Assembly: GCA_937926205.1 (NCBI GenBank) | Contig: CALEYL010000023.1 | Coordinates: 1-46,164, forward strand | Length of the DNA: 46,164 nt | Direction: 5' to 3' | Source of the DNA: an uncultured Saprospiraceae bacterium | GTDB lineage: Bacteria; Bacteroidota; Bacteroidia; Chitinophagales; Saprospiraceae | Part shown: positions 25,664 through 34,061 of the stretch, piece after piece | Layout: the number at the start of each line of letters is the position of its first letter | How positions within the stretch are numbered: position 1 is the stretch's first letter | Notes under the pieces: generated by a model | Database searches by the model: none | The model's input: only the letters and a program-made list of their open reading frames with translations | Told to the model about the DNA's origin: nothing | Position numbers and translations under genes: made by a program

Positions 25664-25765
25664 GTCTGATCTTTATCTGCCTGCGGCAGACGGGCCTGCC
25701 TGCCGCAGACGGGCCTGCCGGAGTGCAGGCCAGCCTACCGGAGTGCAGGCAGATAAAGATCAGAC
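25664..25765. repeat. 102-bp palindromic element after trxB
   Basis: The arms 25664-25684 and 25745-25765 are perfect 21-bp inverted repeats (outer part GTCTGATCTTTATC). The interior is GC-rich with repeats of CTGCCGGCAGACGGGCCTGCC-type sequence, partly self-complementary. It may end trxB transcription, but with no T-run and a repeated interior it looks more like a dispersed palindromic element. Confidence 0.75.
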
Positions 25766-26119
25766 ATGCGACTAAATGGGCAGACTCGGGCTAAACCATT
25801 ATTCGACTTCCCCTCTGCATGGAGCAACGTATTTCACATACGCTCCGATATACCAAATGGTAGTTTGGTTTGGACCCAGCAAACCTGCCCAGAACGAGTC
25901 ATACGCCACTGGCACCATCCTGACATTGGTGTTTGCCCCTATAATCCTTGAGGTTGAAAATTGTGACAAAAAAAAGCCCCGAGTAAATCGGGGCGAACAA
26001 ACACTGCACTAACTACAATTTTCCTTTGGTAATGTGTATGGAGGTACCCCTATAAGCCAGGAGGTGGCGTTATGTGACAGGAATAAAAGCAGCGTAATAA
26101 TGTTTTTTGGCTTGCCTTA
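25766..26119. other. Non-coding stretch between trxB element and steroid-reductase-like gene
   Basis: No gene is supported; a 78-codon frame (25776-26012) runs through the terminator and has no recognisable pattern. An imperfect direct repeat around CCCCTATAA is seen near 25937 and 26048 (each followed by a GAGGT and TGTGACA context). Confidence 0.5.
25968..25994 (-). terminator. Rho-independent terminator, minus strand
   Basis: GCCCCGA (25976-25982) and TCGGGGC (25988-25994) form a perfect 7-bp stem with a 5-nt loop. On the minus strand the stem is followed by T8 (A8 at 25968-25975). It ends transcription from the gene at 26120-26875. An outer inverted pair, GAAAATTGT (25956-25964) and ACAATTTTC (26015-26023), surrounds it. 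Confidence 0.85.
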
Positions 26120-26875
26120 CTACCAAATGAAAGGAATCAGGGCCTTCCTTTCTGCCGGATAATCGGGAAATGTCTTTTGATACCAGCGATGGTGTGCCAA
26201 AGCCCGTGGCGCCAGATTGGCGAAGGTCCAGATCAAAAATGCAAGGGATGGCAGACACCAGCTCATAAGCGCAAATCCGGCCCATTCGATGGTTTCTCCC
26301 AATAGATTCGGGCAACTGATCCACTTAAACAACCCACCTTTGGGAATAGCATATCCGGTAGAACCTGGTTTGCGCAAACGGATCAAAAGGTTGTCGGAAT
26401 GCCAGTTAATGGCCAGCCCGATCCAGAAAAGCCCCATGCCAGCCAAAAATCGGGGATCCTCGAACCAGGTGGCATCGTAAGCAGCAAAATTGGAAAAGAA
26501 GTAGCCCAGTAAAAAACCGTTGACCAGATTGAAAGTCATGGCCGACAGCACAATAATCCAGGGCATGCGTTTTCCGGTCGTTCGGATGCGCAAGGGGAAC
26601 AGGATGCTCCTGTTGAGGTAATGGAATAAAAAACAGCCGCTGATCACCCATACCTCTGTAGAAAGTGGCTTTTCATTCCAGCGCAAAGTGCATAAAAAAA
26701 CCACCACCACTGTAAACTCCATCAGGAACCAGCCAAGGCGGTTGGAAATGGTTGGTCCCCAACCCGCCTGAATGTGACGACCATAAGGCGCATTCCTGCG
26801 CAACAGGTATACAAAAGTGATGCAGGCCAGGGCAATCCATGCCCAGTTAAGTTGGTAAAATAGCGAGATGGTCAT
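26120..26875 (-). CDS. 3-oxo-5-alpha-steroid 4-dehydrogenase (SRD5A)-family membrane protein
   Basis: 251 aa with six or so membrane segments. The family pattern is strong: NAPYGRH near residue 29, GWGPTISNRLGWFLME, FHYLNRSILFPLRIR, YAIPKGGLFKWISCPNLLGE, EWAGFALMSW, then NLAPRALAHHRWYQKTF and DYPAERKALIPFIW. Relatives reduce enone double bonds of steroids or polyprenols with NADPH at the membrane. The bacterial substrate is unknown; a hopanoid, sterol or polyprenol is possible. The gene is downstream of the DUF255 gene on the same strand (64-nt gap). Confidence 0.88.
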   Translation of the reverse strand: MTISLFYQLNWAWIALACITFVYLLRRNAPYGRHIQAGWGPTISNRLGWFLMEFTVVVVFLCTLRWNEKPLSTEVWVISGCFLFHYLNRSILFPLRIRTTGKRMPWIIVLSAMTFNLVNGFLLGYFFSNFAAYDATWFEDPRFLAGMGLFWIGLAINWHSDNLLIRLRKPGSTGYAIPKGGLFKWISCPNLLGETIEWAGFALMSWCLPSLAFLIWTFANLAPRALAHHRWYQKTFPDYPAERKALIPFIW

Positions 26876-26914
26876 AGATTATTGGTGTTAGGATGATGCC
26901 TGTTATCCTGAATG

Positions 26915-26947
26915 AGAGGTGACACCTTTCCAAAAGGTGTCACCTCT
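26915..26947. terminator. Perfect 15-bp hairpin overlapping the DUF255 gene stop
   Basis: AGAGGTGACACCTTT (26915-26929) and AAAGGTGTCACCTCT (26933-26947) pair perfectly with a 3-nt loop. The minus-strand stop codon (26940-26942) is inside the right arm. No T-run follows, so it could be an attenuator or RNA stabiliser between the DUF255 gene and the reductase gene rather than a full terminator. Confidence 0.6.
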
Positions 26948-28988
26948 TGTTGTAAATCGCCAGCGCTTCTTCGACCGTCTTCACAGGGCGTTGACAGGCA
27001 TAGTTTTTACAGACGTACACATCGAGGGTGCCAGTCGCCTTCTTGCCGGCCAGCAATGGCCAGTTTGCATCCTCCTCTTGTGTCGCCATAATAGTAGCAT
27101 GTGGAAGATAATGGCGATTCAGGGTTTCGGCTGCAGTAAGCGCATCCTGTCCGACCAAAGCAATTTCTCCCGGGGGATAGGCCATTGCACCCATTGCACT
27201 GGCCCAGCGTGAAAATGCGGACGGGTATTTGACGACGGCATCTTTCATTTGAAACAACATTTGCGCTGCCGTTCTCGTCATAGCCGCATCGTCTGTCAAT
27301 ACGCCCAATCGCCTCAGGTTGTGCACCATGGTTGCATTTCCCGAAGGCTGGGCGTTGTCGTACAGTTCTTTTTTGCGGTACAGGATGTCGTTCTGTTTTT
27401 CAGAAGTAAAATAGAACAACCCCGATTCGGCGTCCCAAAACTGTTCCTGCACAAAATGAGTGTATTGCTTCGCCATGTTCAGGAGTGAAGTGTCAAATGT
27501 AATGGCGTATACATCCAGCATGGCAGCGATGAGGAATGCATAATCATCTAAAAAGGCATCGTATTGTGCTTTGCCTTCTTTGTACGTATGATAAAGCGGA
27601 AGGCCGTCGCCCTGCCGGAATGCCTTTAACAGGAAATCGAGTTGCCGGCGGGCAATTTGTATATATCTGGTTTCGCCGGTAGCTCCGGAAGCGGTGGCAT
27701 AAGCTGAGACCATCAGGGCGTTCCAATCGAGTAGTATTTTATCGTCGAGACCCGGGCGAATGCGTTTTGATCGCGCAGCCATTAGTTTTTCACGGCAATT
27801 GAAGAAAATGCCGGACAGTTCATTCGGGTCAAGGTTTTTACTTTTTGCAAATGCCTCTAAAGGAATTCGGCGCCACAGGATGTTTTTATGCTCCCAATTG
27901 CCGTTTTCTGTCACATCATAAAATTCACAGAACAAAGGGGCGTCGTTTTCGAGAACAGCGTCTACTTCTGCTTTTGTCCACACGTAAAACCGCCCCTCTT
28001 CCCCTTCTGAATCGGCATCCAGCGCTGAAAAGAAGCCACCCTCTAGGCAGGTCATTTCTCTTTCGATAAATGCCAGCGTTTCCTGAATGGTATCGAGGTA
28101 CAGGCTTTTCCCTGTGACGCGATAAGCATCGGATAACAAGGTTACCAGCAAAGCATTGTCGTAGAGCATTTTTTCAAAGTGCGGGATCAGCCAGGCCCGG
28201 TCCGTTGCATAGCGCGCAAAACCACCTCCAAGCTGATCGTAAATGCCGCCCATGGCCATTTTGTCTATGGAGAACCGGACATGATTCAATGCTTCGGGCT
28301 CACCGGTGTAAGTGTGGTATTCCAGCAGAAATTGCAGCGACATGCTGCCCGGAAATTTGGGCGCCCCGCCAAAGCCCCCTTCAACAGCATCAAACTGAGT
28401 CTTTAACTGCCGGAAAACGGCGTCCGTCATTTCCGTAGAAAACCCCTGCTCTGAATCGGCTTCCGGCGTGATGGCTGATACAAAAGTCCGGTCTGTTTTT
28501 CGGATCATTTCGGCAAGCCGGTTTGCCTGATCCTCTACCACATCCCGGCGTTTGTGCCATACATTCTGCATTTGTTGCAGTACCTGCATCCACGAAGGCC
28601 GGTTGTAGGCAGCTACAGGCGGAAAATACGTTCCGGCGTAATAAGGGCGGCCATCAGGCGTAAGAAAGCAGTTGAGCGGCCAGCCTCCCGAGCCTGAAAA
28701 AACCTGGCAGGCTTCCATGTAAATCTGATCCACATCCGGGCGCTCCTCCCGGTCTACCTTGATGCAGACAAAGTGGAAATTCATGTAATCAGCCACGTCT
28801 TTGTCTTCAAAAGATTCACGCTCCATCACATGGCACCAGTGGCAGGTAGAGTAACCGATGCTGACAAGGATGGGTTTATCTTCCTGGCGTGCACGCTCGA
28901 AAGCTTCGGGCTTCCAGGCATACCAATCTACCGGATTATGGGCATGTTGGCGTAAATAGGGACTGGTTTCGTGTTGTAAGCGATTCAT
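26940..28988 (-). CDS. Thioredoxin domain-containing protein, YyaL/SSP411 (DUF255) family
   Basis: 682 aa. ATG 28988 begins directly with the family N terminus MNRLQHETSPYLRQHAHNPV; the frame extends 31 codons further upstream without family similarity. Features: a thioredoxin-like domain with the CHWCHVM motif near residue 45, FVCIKVDREERPDVD, GSGGWPLNCFLTPDGRPYY, then an alpha/alpha-toroid C-terminal part (GGIYDQLGGGFARY, HFEKMLYDNA, LDALD-like FFSALDADSEGEEGRFY). The role is unclear in all organisms; a redox or sugar-binding role has been proposed. No signal peptide. Confidence 0.92.
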   Translation of the reverse strand: MNRLQHETSPYLRQHAHNPVDWYAWKPEAFERARQEDKPILVSIGYSTCHWCHVMERESFEDKDVADYMNFHFVCIKVDREERPDVDQIYMEACQVFSGSGGWPLNCFLTPDGRPYYAGTYFPPVAAYNRPSWMQVLQQMQNVWHKRRDVVEDQANRLAEMIRKTDRTFVSAITPEADSEQGFSTEMTDAVFRQLKTQFDAVEGGFGGAPKFPGSMSLQFLLEYHTYTGEPEALNHVRFSIDKMAMGGIYDQLGGGFARYATDRAWLIPHFEKMLYDNALLVTLLSDAYRVTGKSLYLDTIQETLAFIEREMTCLEGGFFSALDADSEGEEGRFYVWTKAEVDAVLENDAPLFCEFYDVTENGNWEHKNILWRRIPLEAFAKSKNLDPNELSGIFFNCREKLMAARSKRIRPGLDDKILLDWNALMVSAYATASGATGETRYIQIARRQLDFLLKAFRQGDGLPLYHTYKEGKAQYDAFLDDYAFLIAAMLDVYAITFDTSLLNMAKQYTHFVQEQFWDAESGLFYFTSEKQNDILYRKKELYDNAQPSGNATMVHNLRRLGVLTDDAAMTRTAAQMLFQMKDAVVKYPSAFSRWASAMGAMAYPPGEIALVGQDALTAAETLNRHYLPHATIMATQEEDANWPLLAGKKATGTLDVYVCKNYACQRPVKTVEEALAIYNKR

Positions 28989-29099
28989 GCATGCAAAACT
29001 GCAAAAAAAAACAGGCAATCTCTGCCATACTCCCGTATCTTTCCGTGCCGATACGGGCAGTGTCCATAAAAAGTCATTCATCTTATCGAAATTACAAAA

Positions 29100-30260
29100 A
29101 TGAACGCACCAAATCTCCGTTCTTTTACACTTCTGTTTGCCATTATGGCTGCTTCTTTAACCCTAATGGCGCAGCCGGTTTCGCCCCTGGGCAAATCGGG
29201 GAATGCCTATTTCCACTTTACCGGAACCATCGGAAAAATCCCGGTTACCATGGATTTGATGCAAAAAATTAACCGGTACGATTATACAAACAATACCTAT
29301 GATTTTTTGGGAACCTATTACTACAACCGCATCGAAGCGCCACTTCAACTTTATGGCTACCTGGATGAAAATAACAACGTGGTGTTGATGGAAGATGCAG
29401 GATACGAAAGTACCGGACGGTTTATTGGAAGGGTAGGGAGCGATGCCCTGTTTAGCGGCGTATGGATGAACAGCGACAGCAGCCGCATGCTCAAGTTTGT
29501 ACTGAAAGAATCCTATCCGGAAGGAACGCTTGGGTTTGATGTTTTGGCCATGGCTGATTCTTTAAAACTAAAGCCCGATATGAAGGAGAGCCCGCAGGCT
29601 ACGTTTGGACAATCCTGGCTTCAGCTTCGAAAGACTAAAGTTGCAGCGACAGACCAGTTTGTTGAAAATGCCCTGCGCAACGGCATGATCGGAGATTCGC
29701 TTGGACGCTTGTACAAAGACATTCCGAAGATTTTTACGCTCCTGAAAAATGATTTTTTTGCCCGGTACAAGGAAGAAGTGAATGAGGAAATATTTGATGA
29801 GAACGAAACGTATTTAACGGGGATGTGGAATTATGAGGAATCTTCTGATGCTTTTGTTTTTTACAATCAAAATAGCCGTCTGACCATCGGATACAGTTCA
29901 TTTGCTTATTACGGTGGTGCTCACGGCAATTACGGAACCAGTTTTGAGACGTATGACATCAAAAACGGTAAACGCATCAAACTAAGCGATGTGTTCAAAC
30001 CTGGTTACGAAGAAAAAATTTCTCCAATGCTGGAAAGGGCATTGCGTCGGCAATTTGGACTGACCGCCGATCAGGGGCTGAGTGAAGTTTTGTTTGAGGA
30101 CAGCATTAGCTTGACGGAAAATTTCGGTCTCACAGGAAAAGGCATTTTCTTTAATTATGTGCCTTATGAAATTGCCCCCTATGCTGCCGGCGAAATCAAA
30201 ATTTTCGTTCCGTTTGCAGAGCTGGCCAATTTGTTGCAACCTGCATTTTTACAGAAATAG
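29100..30260 (+). CDS. Exported DUF3298 (RsiV/PdaC-like) domain protein
   Basis: 386 aa with a Sec signal (FTLLFAIMAASLTLMAQ). The N-terminal half is a beta-rich domain (YFHFTGTIGKIPVTMDLM). The C-terminal half matches DUF4163/DUF3298: FAYYGGAHGNYGTSFETYDI, KRIKLSDVFKPGYEEKI, then FNYVPYEIAPYAAGEIKI and FVPFAEL. In RsiV this fold binds lysozyme; here only an exported binding or sensor role can be suggested. It starts divergently from the DUF255 gene and ends 4 nt from the convergent DinB-like gene. Confidence 0.8.
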   Translation: MNAPNLRSFTLLFAIMAASLTLMAQPVSPLGKSGNAYFHFTGTIGKIPVTMDLMQKINRYDYTNNTYDFLGTYYYNRIEAPLQLYGYLDENNNVVLMEDAGYESTGRFIGRVGSDALFSGVWMNSDSSRMLKFVLKESYPEGTLGFDVLAMADSLKLKPDMKESPQATFGQSWLQLRKTKVAATDQFVENALRNGMIGDSLGRLYKDIPKIFTLLKNDFFARYKEEVNEEIFDENETYLTGMWNYEESSDAFVFYNQNSRLTIGYSSFAYYGGAHGNYGTSFETYDIKNGKRIKLSDVFKPGYEEKISPMLERALRRQFGLTADQGLSEVLFEDSISLTENFGLTGKGIFFNYVPYEIAPYAAGEIKIFVPFAELANLLQPAFLQK

Positions 30261-30264
30261 GTCA

Positions 30265-30828
30265 TTACATTTCGCTGTCTGTAAAATGTCTGCGCCCAAT
30301 TTCCTGTGCAAACTTTGCCGCATTGTAACCTGCTGAGTGATTCCGGGCAATGGAAAGCGTTTGCCAGGTTTCATTTTTGATCATTTTACCAATAAAAACG
30401 ATTTGGCCAACGTGGTAGCAATAGTGCGCCAATTGTCGGCTTATGGCTTCCATAATGGTGTGTCCTTCATTGCGGATGTAAACGATTTTGTCCATGTCCT
30501 CCGCAGTCAGGCTGTCAAGCGCCTGGAAAAGGCAATTCCAGCCCTCTTCCCAGCGGGCCATGATGGTTTTTTTATCCGGAACTTCATTTTCAAACTCTGC
30601 ATCCCGTTGGCGCCAGGGTTTTTCACCGTCTGTCGTTAAAAAATCAGTCCAACGCGACAGCATATTGCCCCACATGTGTTTAATGATGATCGCTATGCTG
30701 TTTGATTCCTCATTGTATTGCCAATGGAGTGCCGCTTCGTCAAGCTGAGCAATGGTGCGCTCTCCCAGCGTTTTGTAATATAAAAATGGTTTGCGCACGC
30801 TCTCTAAATAGCCTTGATGATGATTCAT
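30265..30828 (-). CDS. DUF1572/DinB-like protein
   Basis: 187-aa four-helix protein of the DinB/YfiT-like superfamily, DUF1572 subgroup. The expected metal-ligand histidines are present: IAIIIKHMWGNMLSRWTDF near residue 46, and LAHYCYHVGQIVFIGKM near 134. Relatives include bacillithiol transferases and other metal-dependent enzymes; the substrate is unknown. ATG 30828 is clear. An upstream CGGTT/AACCG inverted pair (near 30838-30852) may be regulatory. Confidence 0.85.
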   Translation of the reverse strand: MNHHQGYLESVRKPFLYYKTLGERTIAQLDEAALHWQYNEESNSIAIIIKHMWGNMLSRWTDFLTTDGEKPWRQRDAEFENEVPDKKTIMARWEEGWNCLFQALDSLTAEDMDKIVYIRNEGHTIMEAISRQLAHYCYHVGQIVFIGKMIKNETWQTLSIARNHSAGYNAAKFAQEIGRRHFTDSEM

Positions 30829-31202
30829 AATAATTCGGTTTAATTAACCGGAGTAAGATAAAATGCGTTTTTGAAACGGGCCGTTTTATTTTTGAAATTG
30901 TTCTTTAAATATTTGAAAACGGTAGATGCATTTTACATACATCAATATTTCAGCACGTCGTTTTAGAGGTTGTTCAGGATTTTCTGATTGAGCGAGGGTG
31001 CGGAAATTTTATTTTAGACGAGGCGAATTTTGCAGACATAGCCAGCAGCTATGGCGAAAAAATTCAACGTGGTATCAAATAAAATTTGCCACTCACAGCC
31101 AAATCGAAGATTCGACGAAGTCAATTGAGGAATTCCCGAACAAGCTCTTAAAGAGGGATTTTGCTGAATTTCTGAACTTGTTATCTAAAAAATACCCATG
31201 CT
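30829..31202. other. Intergenic region with MITE copy 2 and promoter-like sequence
   Basis: No gene. It holds a short palindromic stretch with an AACGGGCCGTT hairpin near 30876-30886, a TATTTTTG -7-like octamer at 30887-30894 on the plus strand, and the MITE-like copy at 30966-31147. Confidence 0.5.
30966..31147 (+). mobile_element. MITE-like element, copy 2
   Basis: 182 bp, with inverted ends GAGGTTGTTCAGG and the complement GAGCTTGTTCGGG, flanked by TTA (30963-30965 and 31148-31150). It is related to copy 1 (24358-24560) in inverted orientation, with indels around the TCGAATCTTCGATTT segment. A hairpin CATAGC-CAGCA-GCTATG lies near 31037-31053. It has no coding capacity. Confidence 0.7.
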
Positions 31203-31838
31203 ATGGTTTCCAAACGCACACTCGTTATTTTTAAAAAATTGAGGCGGTTTTTCTTCACCACCGTTTTGGGCGGGATTGTGGTTATTTTGCCCATTTACAT
31301 TTTCGGCGCGCTGATCAGAATCGTATTTTCTTTTACTTCCCGCTTTTTGTCCCCAATAAGTCAATTGCTTTACTTCTCCAAAGATGTCAACACCTGGATT
31401 GTTGACTTGTTGGCTTTTGCCATTGTGATTTTTCTCTTTTTTCTGATCGGTTTAGGGGTTCGCACAAGGCTGGGACAACAACTTCTGGCTTTTATTGAAG
31501 AAAACTGGCTTGGAAAAGCCCCTTTCTATACTTTGTTGCGCGATACAGTACGACAGGTGTTGGGCCAGGAAAAAATGCCCTTCCGCCAGGTCGTTTTGGT
31601 AGATGTTTATTCCAATGATACCCGGATGACCGGTTTTTTAGTGGATTCAACCCCCGATGGCATCTACCATACTGTTTTTGTTCCTACGGCTCCAAATCCG
31701 ACCAATGGATACATTTTTCACGTGAAGCGCGAACAACTGGTTTTTCTGGAAACCAAAACAGAAGATGCCCTGCGCTCTGTAATTGGTATGGGAACGGGGT
31801 CTTCGGCATTGTTTTCAGAAACGCAGGCCAAAGAGTAG
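31203..31838 (+). CDS. DUF502 family membrane protein
   Basis: 211 aa with two membrane segments (around 15-42 and 61-83). The DUF502 pattern is clear: FFFTTVLGGIVVILPIYIF, IGLGVRTRLGQQLLAFIEEN, PFYTLLRDTVRQVLG, FLVDSTPDGIYHTVFVPTAP and the closing KREQLVFLETKTEDALRSVI. The function is unknown; relatives sit in the inner membrane and have been linked to envelope homeostasis. ATG 31203 follows 55 nt after MITE copy 2, so the element may influence its expression. Confidence 0.88.
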   Translation: MVSKRTLVIFKKLRRFFFTTVLGGIVVILPIYIFGALIRIVFSFTSRFLSPISQLLYFSKDVNTWIVDLLAFAIVIFLFFLIGLGVRTRLGQQLLAFIEENWLGKAPFYTLLRDTVRQVLGQEKMPFRQVVLVDVYSNDTRMTGFLVDSTPDGIYHTVFVPTAPNPTNGYIFHVKREQLVFLETKTEDALRSVIGMGTGSSALFSETQAKE

Positions 31839-31984
31839 TCTGATTGTTTTTGTTCTTAAAACTCTGGTTGTCTTTTTCTTAGATTTTATGCTGGCAAAAA
31901 TGTGTCTTCTTTTGGGTACTTCTTCCCGTGCTCCGACACATTCAGTCAAACAATTATTACGCAACACTTTTAAAATCTAAGACC

Positions 31985-32407
31985 ATGGCACCGTTCAAAA
32001 ATCTGTTATTCCTGTTTTCACTCGCAGTTCTTGCTACCATTTTCACGACAAATAATGCTGCTGCACAATCTGCAACCCGCGTCCGGCAACCGGCAGCTGT
32101 TTTCACGGCAGTTGACAGCAGCGAAGTATGGATTGTCGCCAAAATGCCCAGTGTTTTGCCCGATGGCAAACATGTATTGGCTACGCATAAGAAAAACCGT
32201 ACACAGATTATCCTGGTTGCCCGCGGAGGAAAAATCGCTCAGGTAGGCCATCAGGCTCCAGGTGCTGCATTTAAAGCCCTGCCGGCCAATGCCACACCAT
32301 GTATTTCAGGCGGTTTTTGCACCACATACCAGGCAAGAGTTTGTTACACCTCGCCATGGGGATCCTGCATCTGCGTTTGTGGTGGGTTTATTACTACCGG
32401 AAATTAA
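31985..32407 (+). CDS. Small exported Cys-rich protein
   Basis: 140 aa. ATG 31985 gives a Sec signal (MAPFKNLLFLFSLAVLATIF, Ala-rich cleavage region NNAAAQ). The longer frame from 31928 would precede it with unrelated sequence. The central part has strands (SSEVWIVAKM, TQIILVARGGKIAQVG). The last 35 residues are rich in Cys, Gly, Ser and Thr with six Cys (CISGGFC, CYTS, CICVC), suggesting disulfides or metal binding. I recognise no family. It lies directly before the papain-like protease gene, separated by a strong hairpin. Confidence 0.65.
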   Translation: MAPFKNLLFLFSLAVLATIFTTNNAAAQSATRVRQPAAVFTAVDSSEVWIVAKMPSVLPDGKHVLATHKKNRTQIILVARGGKIAQVGHQAPGAAFKALPANATPCISGGFCTTYQARVCYTSPWGSCICVCGGFITTGN

Positions 32408-32450
32408 TTCCCTCTCATACGAATTTCCCTATGATCCCGTGAACATAAAA

Positions 32451-32482
32451 AGCGACATCGAAAGCATGCTTTCGGTGTCGCT
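32451..32482 (+). terminator. 15-bp stem-loop after the Cys-rich gene
   Basis: AGCGACATCGAAAGC (32451-32465) pairs with GCTTTCGGTGTCGCT (32468-32482), with one G-T wobble and a 2-nt loop in the DNA. No T-run follows, so it may trim or stabilise the transcript rather than fully end it. Confidence 0.5.
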
Positions 32483-32522
32483 GTCATAAATAGCCATTTT
32501 TCGCACCAAACATTTCCTGACC

Positions 32523-34004
32523 ATGAAACTCCTATTGATAGGTTGCTGCCTGCTCTTTAGCGTGCGCCTCTTAGCTCAAGAAAACGATACATTCGCTTCC
32601 GGACTCCTTCCGGAAGATGAAACATACGATGCCCAACCCCGCCAGGCTGCCGAATCTGGAAGTAAAGCTGACCTGCCGGTATCTGTTGACCTCACACCAT
32701 ACTGCCCGGAAGTCCGGCACCAGGGTTACATCTTTTCCTGCGTTGGCTGGGCAGTTGGATATGGCGCACTTTCCATACAACGCGCCGTATTAAATCATTG
32801 TACCGACAAGACGGTCATCACCCGCAACGCCCACTCTGCACTTTTTTTATACAACCAGATCAAAAGCGACGATTGCGGCAAAGGCTCCCGAATGACCGAT
32901 GCCCTCCAGTTTCTCGTCAATAGCGGCGATTGCCTTGCCAGCCATTTCGATTTCGACATCAATAATTGTGAGCAACTGCCTGATAGCTCAGTCCGAGCAA
33001 GTGCAAAACGTTATGCCATAGACGACTATCTCGCGCTGTTTGGCTCTAAAGAAAACCCTGAAATTAAAGTCCTTCGGGTGAAAAAAGTATTGGCGCAGCA
33101 AAAGCCGGTAGTCATTGGTATGAATGTGCTGCGCAATTTTTACGATCTCCGGAATGCTGTTTACTGGCATCCCGAATTGGGGAATACCGCGCCTGCAGGC
33201 GGGCATGCCATGGTGGTGGTTGGATTTGACGATCGAAAAGGAGCTTTCCGTTTGATGAATTCCTGGGGAAAAAATTGGGGAGATCAGGGATTTATCTGGG
33301 TTAAATACAAAGATTTTGGCGACTTTTGTAAATATGCCTTTGCGCTCTATCTCGTTGCCCCTGAAAAGGCGCTTCCTCAGCATTCCTCAGAATCAATAAT
33401 GAAGGAAAAACCCCTGCTTGAATTGGCGGGACGCTTTCAGTTTCGCTATCTGGATGGATGGCAGGAACACTCGGGGCAACCAATCTTTGAAAGCGCAGCC
33501 GCTTTTCTTCAGGGGCAAACTTACCAGTTGGAAAAACAGGATTGGACAGTAGGACAGCGCTTTCAACTGCTGGTACAGGCGACAGACAAGGAGCAATACC
33601 TTTACGTTTTTAGCGTAGACGCCAAAAAGGAGGTTCATTTTCACTGGCCGAGACAGGCAGGATTGAATGAAAAATTTGCAACGCTAAACGAAAGTGCACT
33701 CCTTGTGGCAGGCGATACAGAGTTGGTTATTCCCGGTACGTCGAAAGTATTGCGTATTGAAGCGGCTGGCGATGATTTTTTGGTTATTCTTTTTTCAGGA
33801 CAGAAAATTGACACGATCAAAGAACTTGCAAGCCGATTGAGCCGGATGGAAGGTGATTTTACGGCAAACCTTTTAAAAATTCTGGGAAAATTTGCAATTT
33901 CACGTAACGATATTACCTACCTCCCTCATCAAATTGGATTTGATGCCGCCACGCGCAGTGAAGGATTCATTGTACCGTTGGTTTTGCAAGTAAAAAGTCA
34001 TTAA
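32523..34004 (+). CDS. Exported papain-like (C1A) cysteine protease
   Basis: 493 aa with a Sec signal (MKLLLIGCCLLFSVRLLAQ). The C1 peptidase domain spans about residues 53-280. The active site is complete by pattern: Q67 and C73 in HQGYIFSCVGWA (Q and C six apart as in papain), H228 in GGHAMVVVGFDD, and N246 in MNSWGKNWGDQGFIWV. No long propeptide is seen; the domain starts at SVDLTPYCPEVRHQG. The C-terminal half (about 300-493) is beta-rich and unassigned (FQFRYLDGWQEHSGQ, QRFQLLVQATDKEQYLY). No T9SS sorting domain is evident, so the protein is probably periplasmic. The caspase-like gene follows after 57 nt. Confidence 0.9.
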   Translation: MKLLLIGCCLLFSVRLLAQENDTFASGLLPEDETYDAQPRQAAESGSKADLPVSVDLTPYCPEVRHQGYIFSCVGWAVGYGALSIQRAVLNHCTDKTVITRNAHSALFLYNQIKSDDCGKGSRMTDALQFLVNSGDCLASHFDFDINNCEQLPDSSVRASAKRYAIDDYLALFGSKENPEIKVLRVKKVLAQQKPVVIGMNVLRNFYDLRNAVYWHPELGNTAPAGGHAMVVVGFDDRKGAFRLMNSWGKNWGDQGFIWVKYKDFGDFCKYAFALYLVAPEKALPQHSSESIMKEKPLLELAGRFQFRYLDGWQEHSGQPIFESAAAFLQGQTYQLEKQDWTVGQRFQLLVQATDKEQYLYVFSVDAKKEVHFHWPRQAGLNEKFATLNESALLVAGDTELVIPGTSKVLRIEAAGDDFLVILFSGQKIDTIKELASRLSRMEGDFTANLLKILGKFAISRNDITYLPHQIGFDAATRSEGFIVPLVLQVKSH

Positions 34005-34061
34005 CCTATAACCTAAAGCCCGTCATCCCTTTACAGGACGGAGCGTAAAAAGACAAACACT

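Noticed and set aside
25776..26012. A 78-codon frame after trxB
   Set aside because: It runs through a strong minus-strand terminator and shows no signal, domain or coding pattern.
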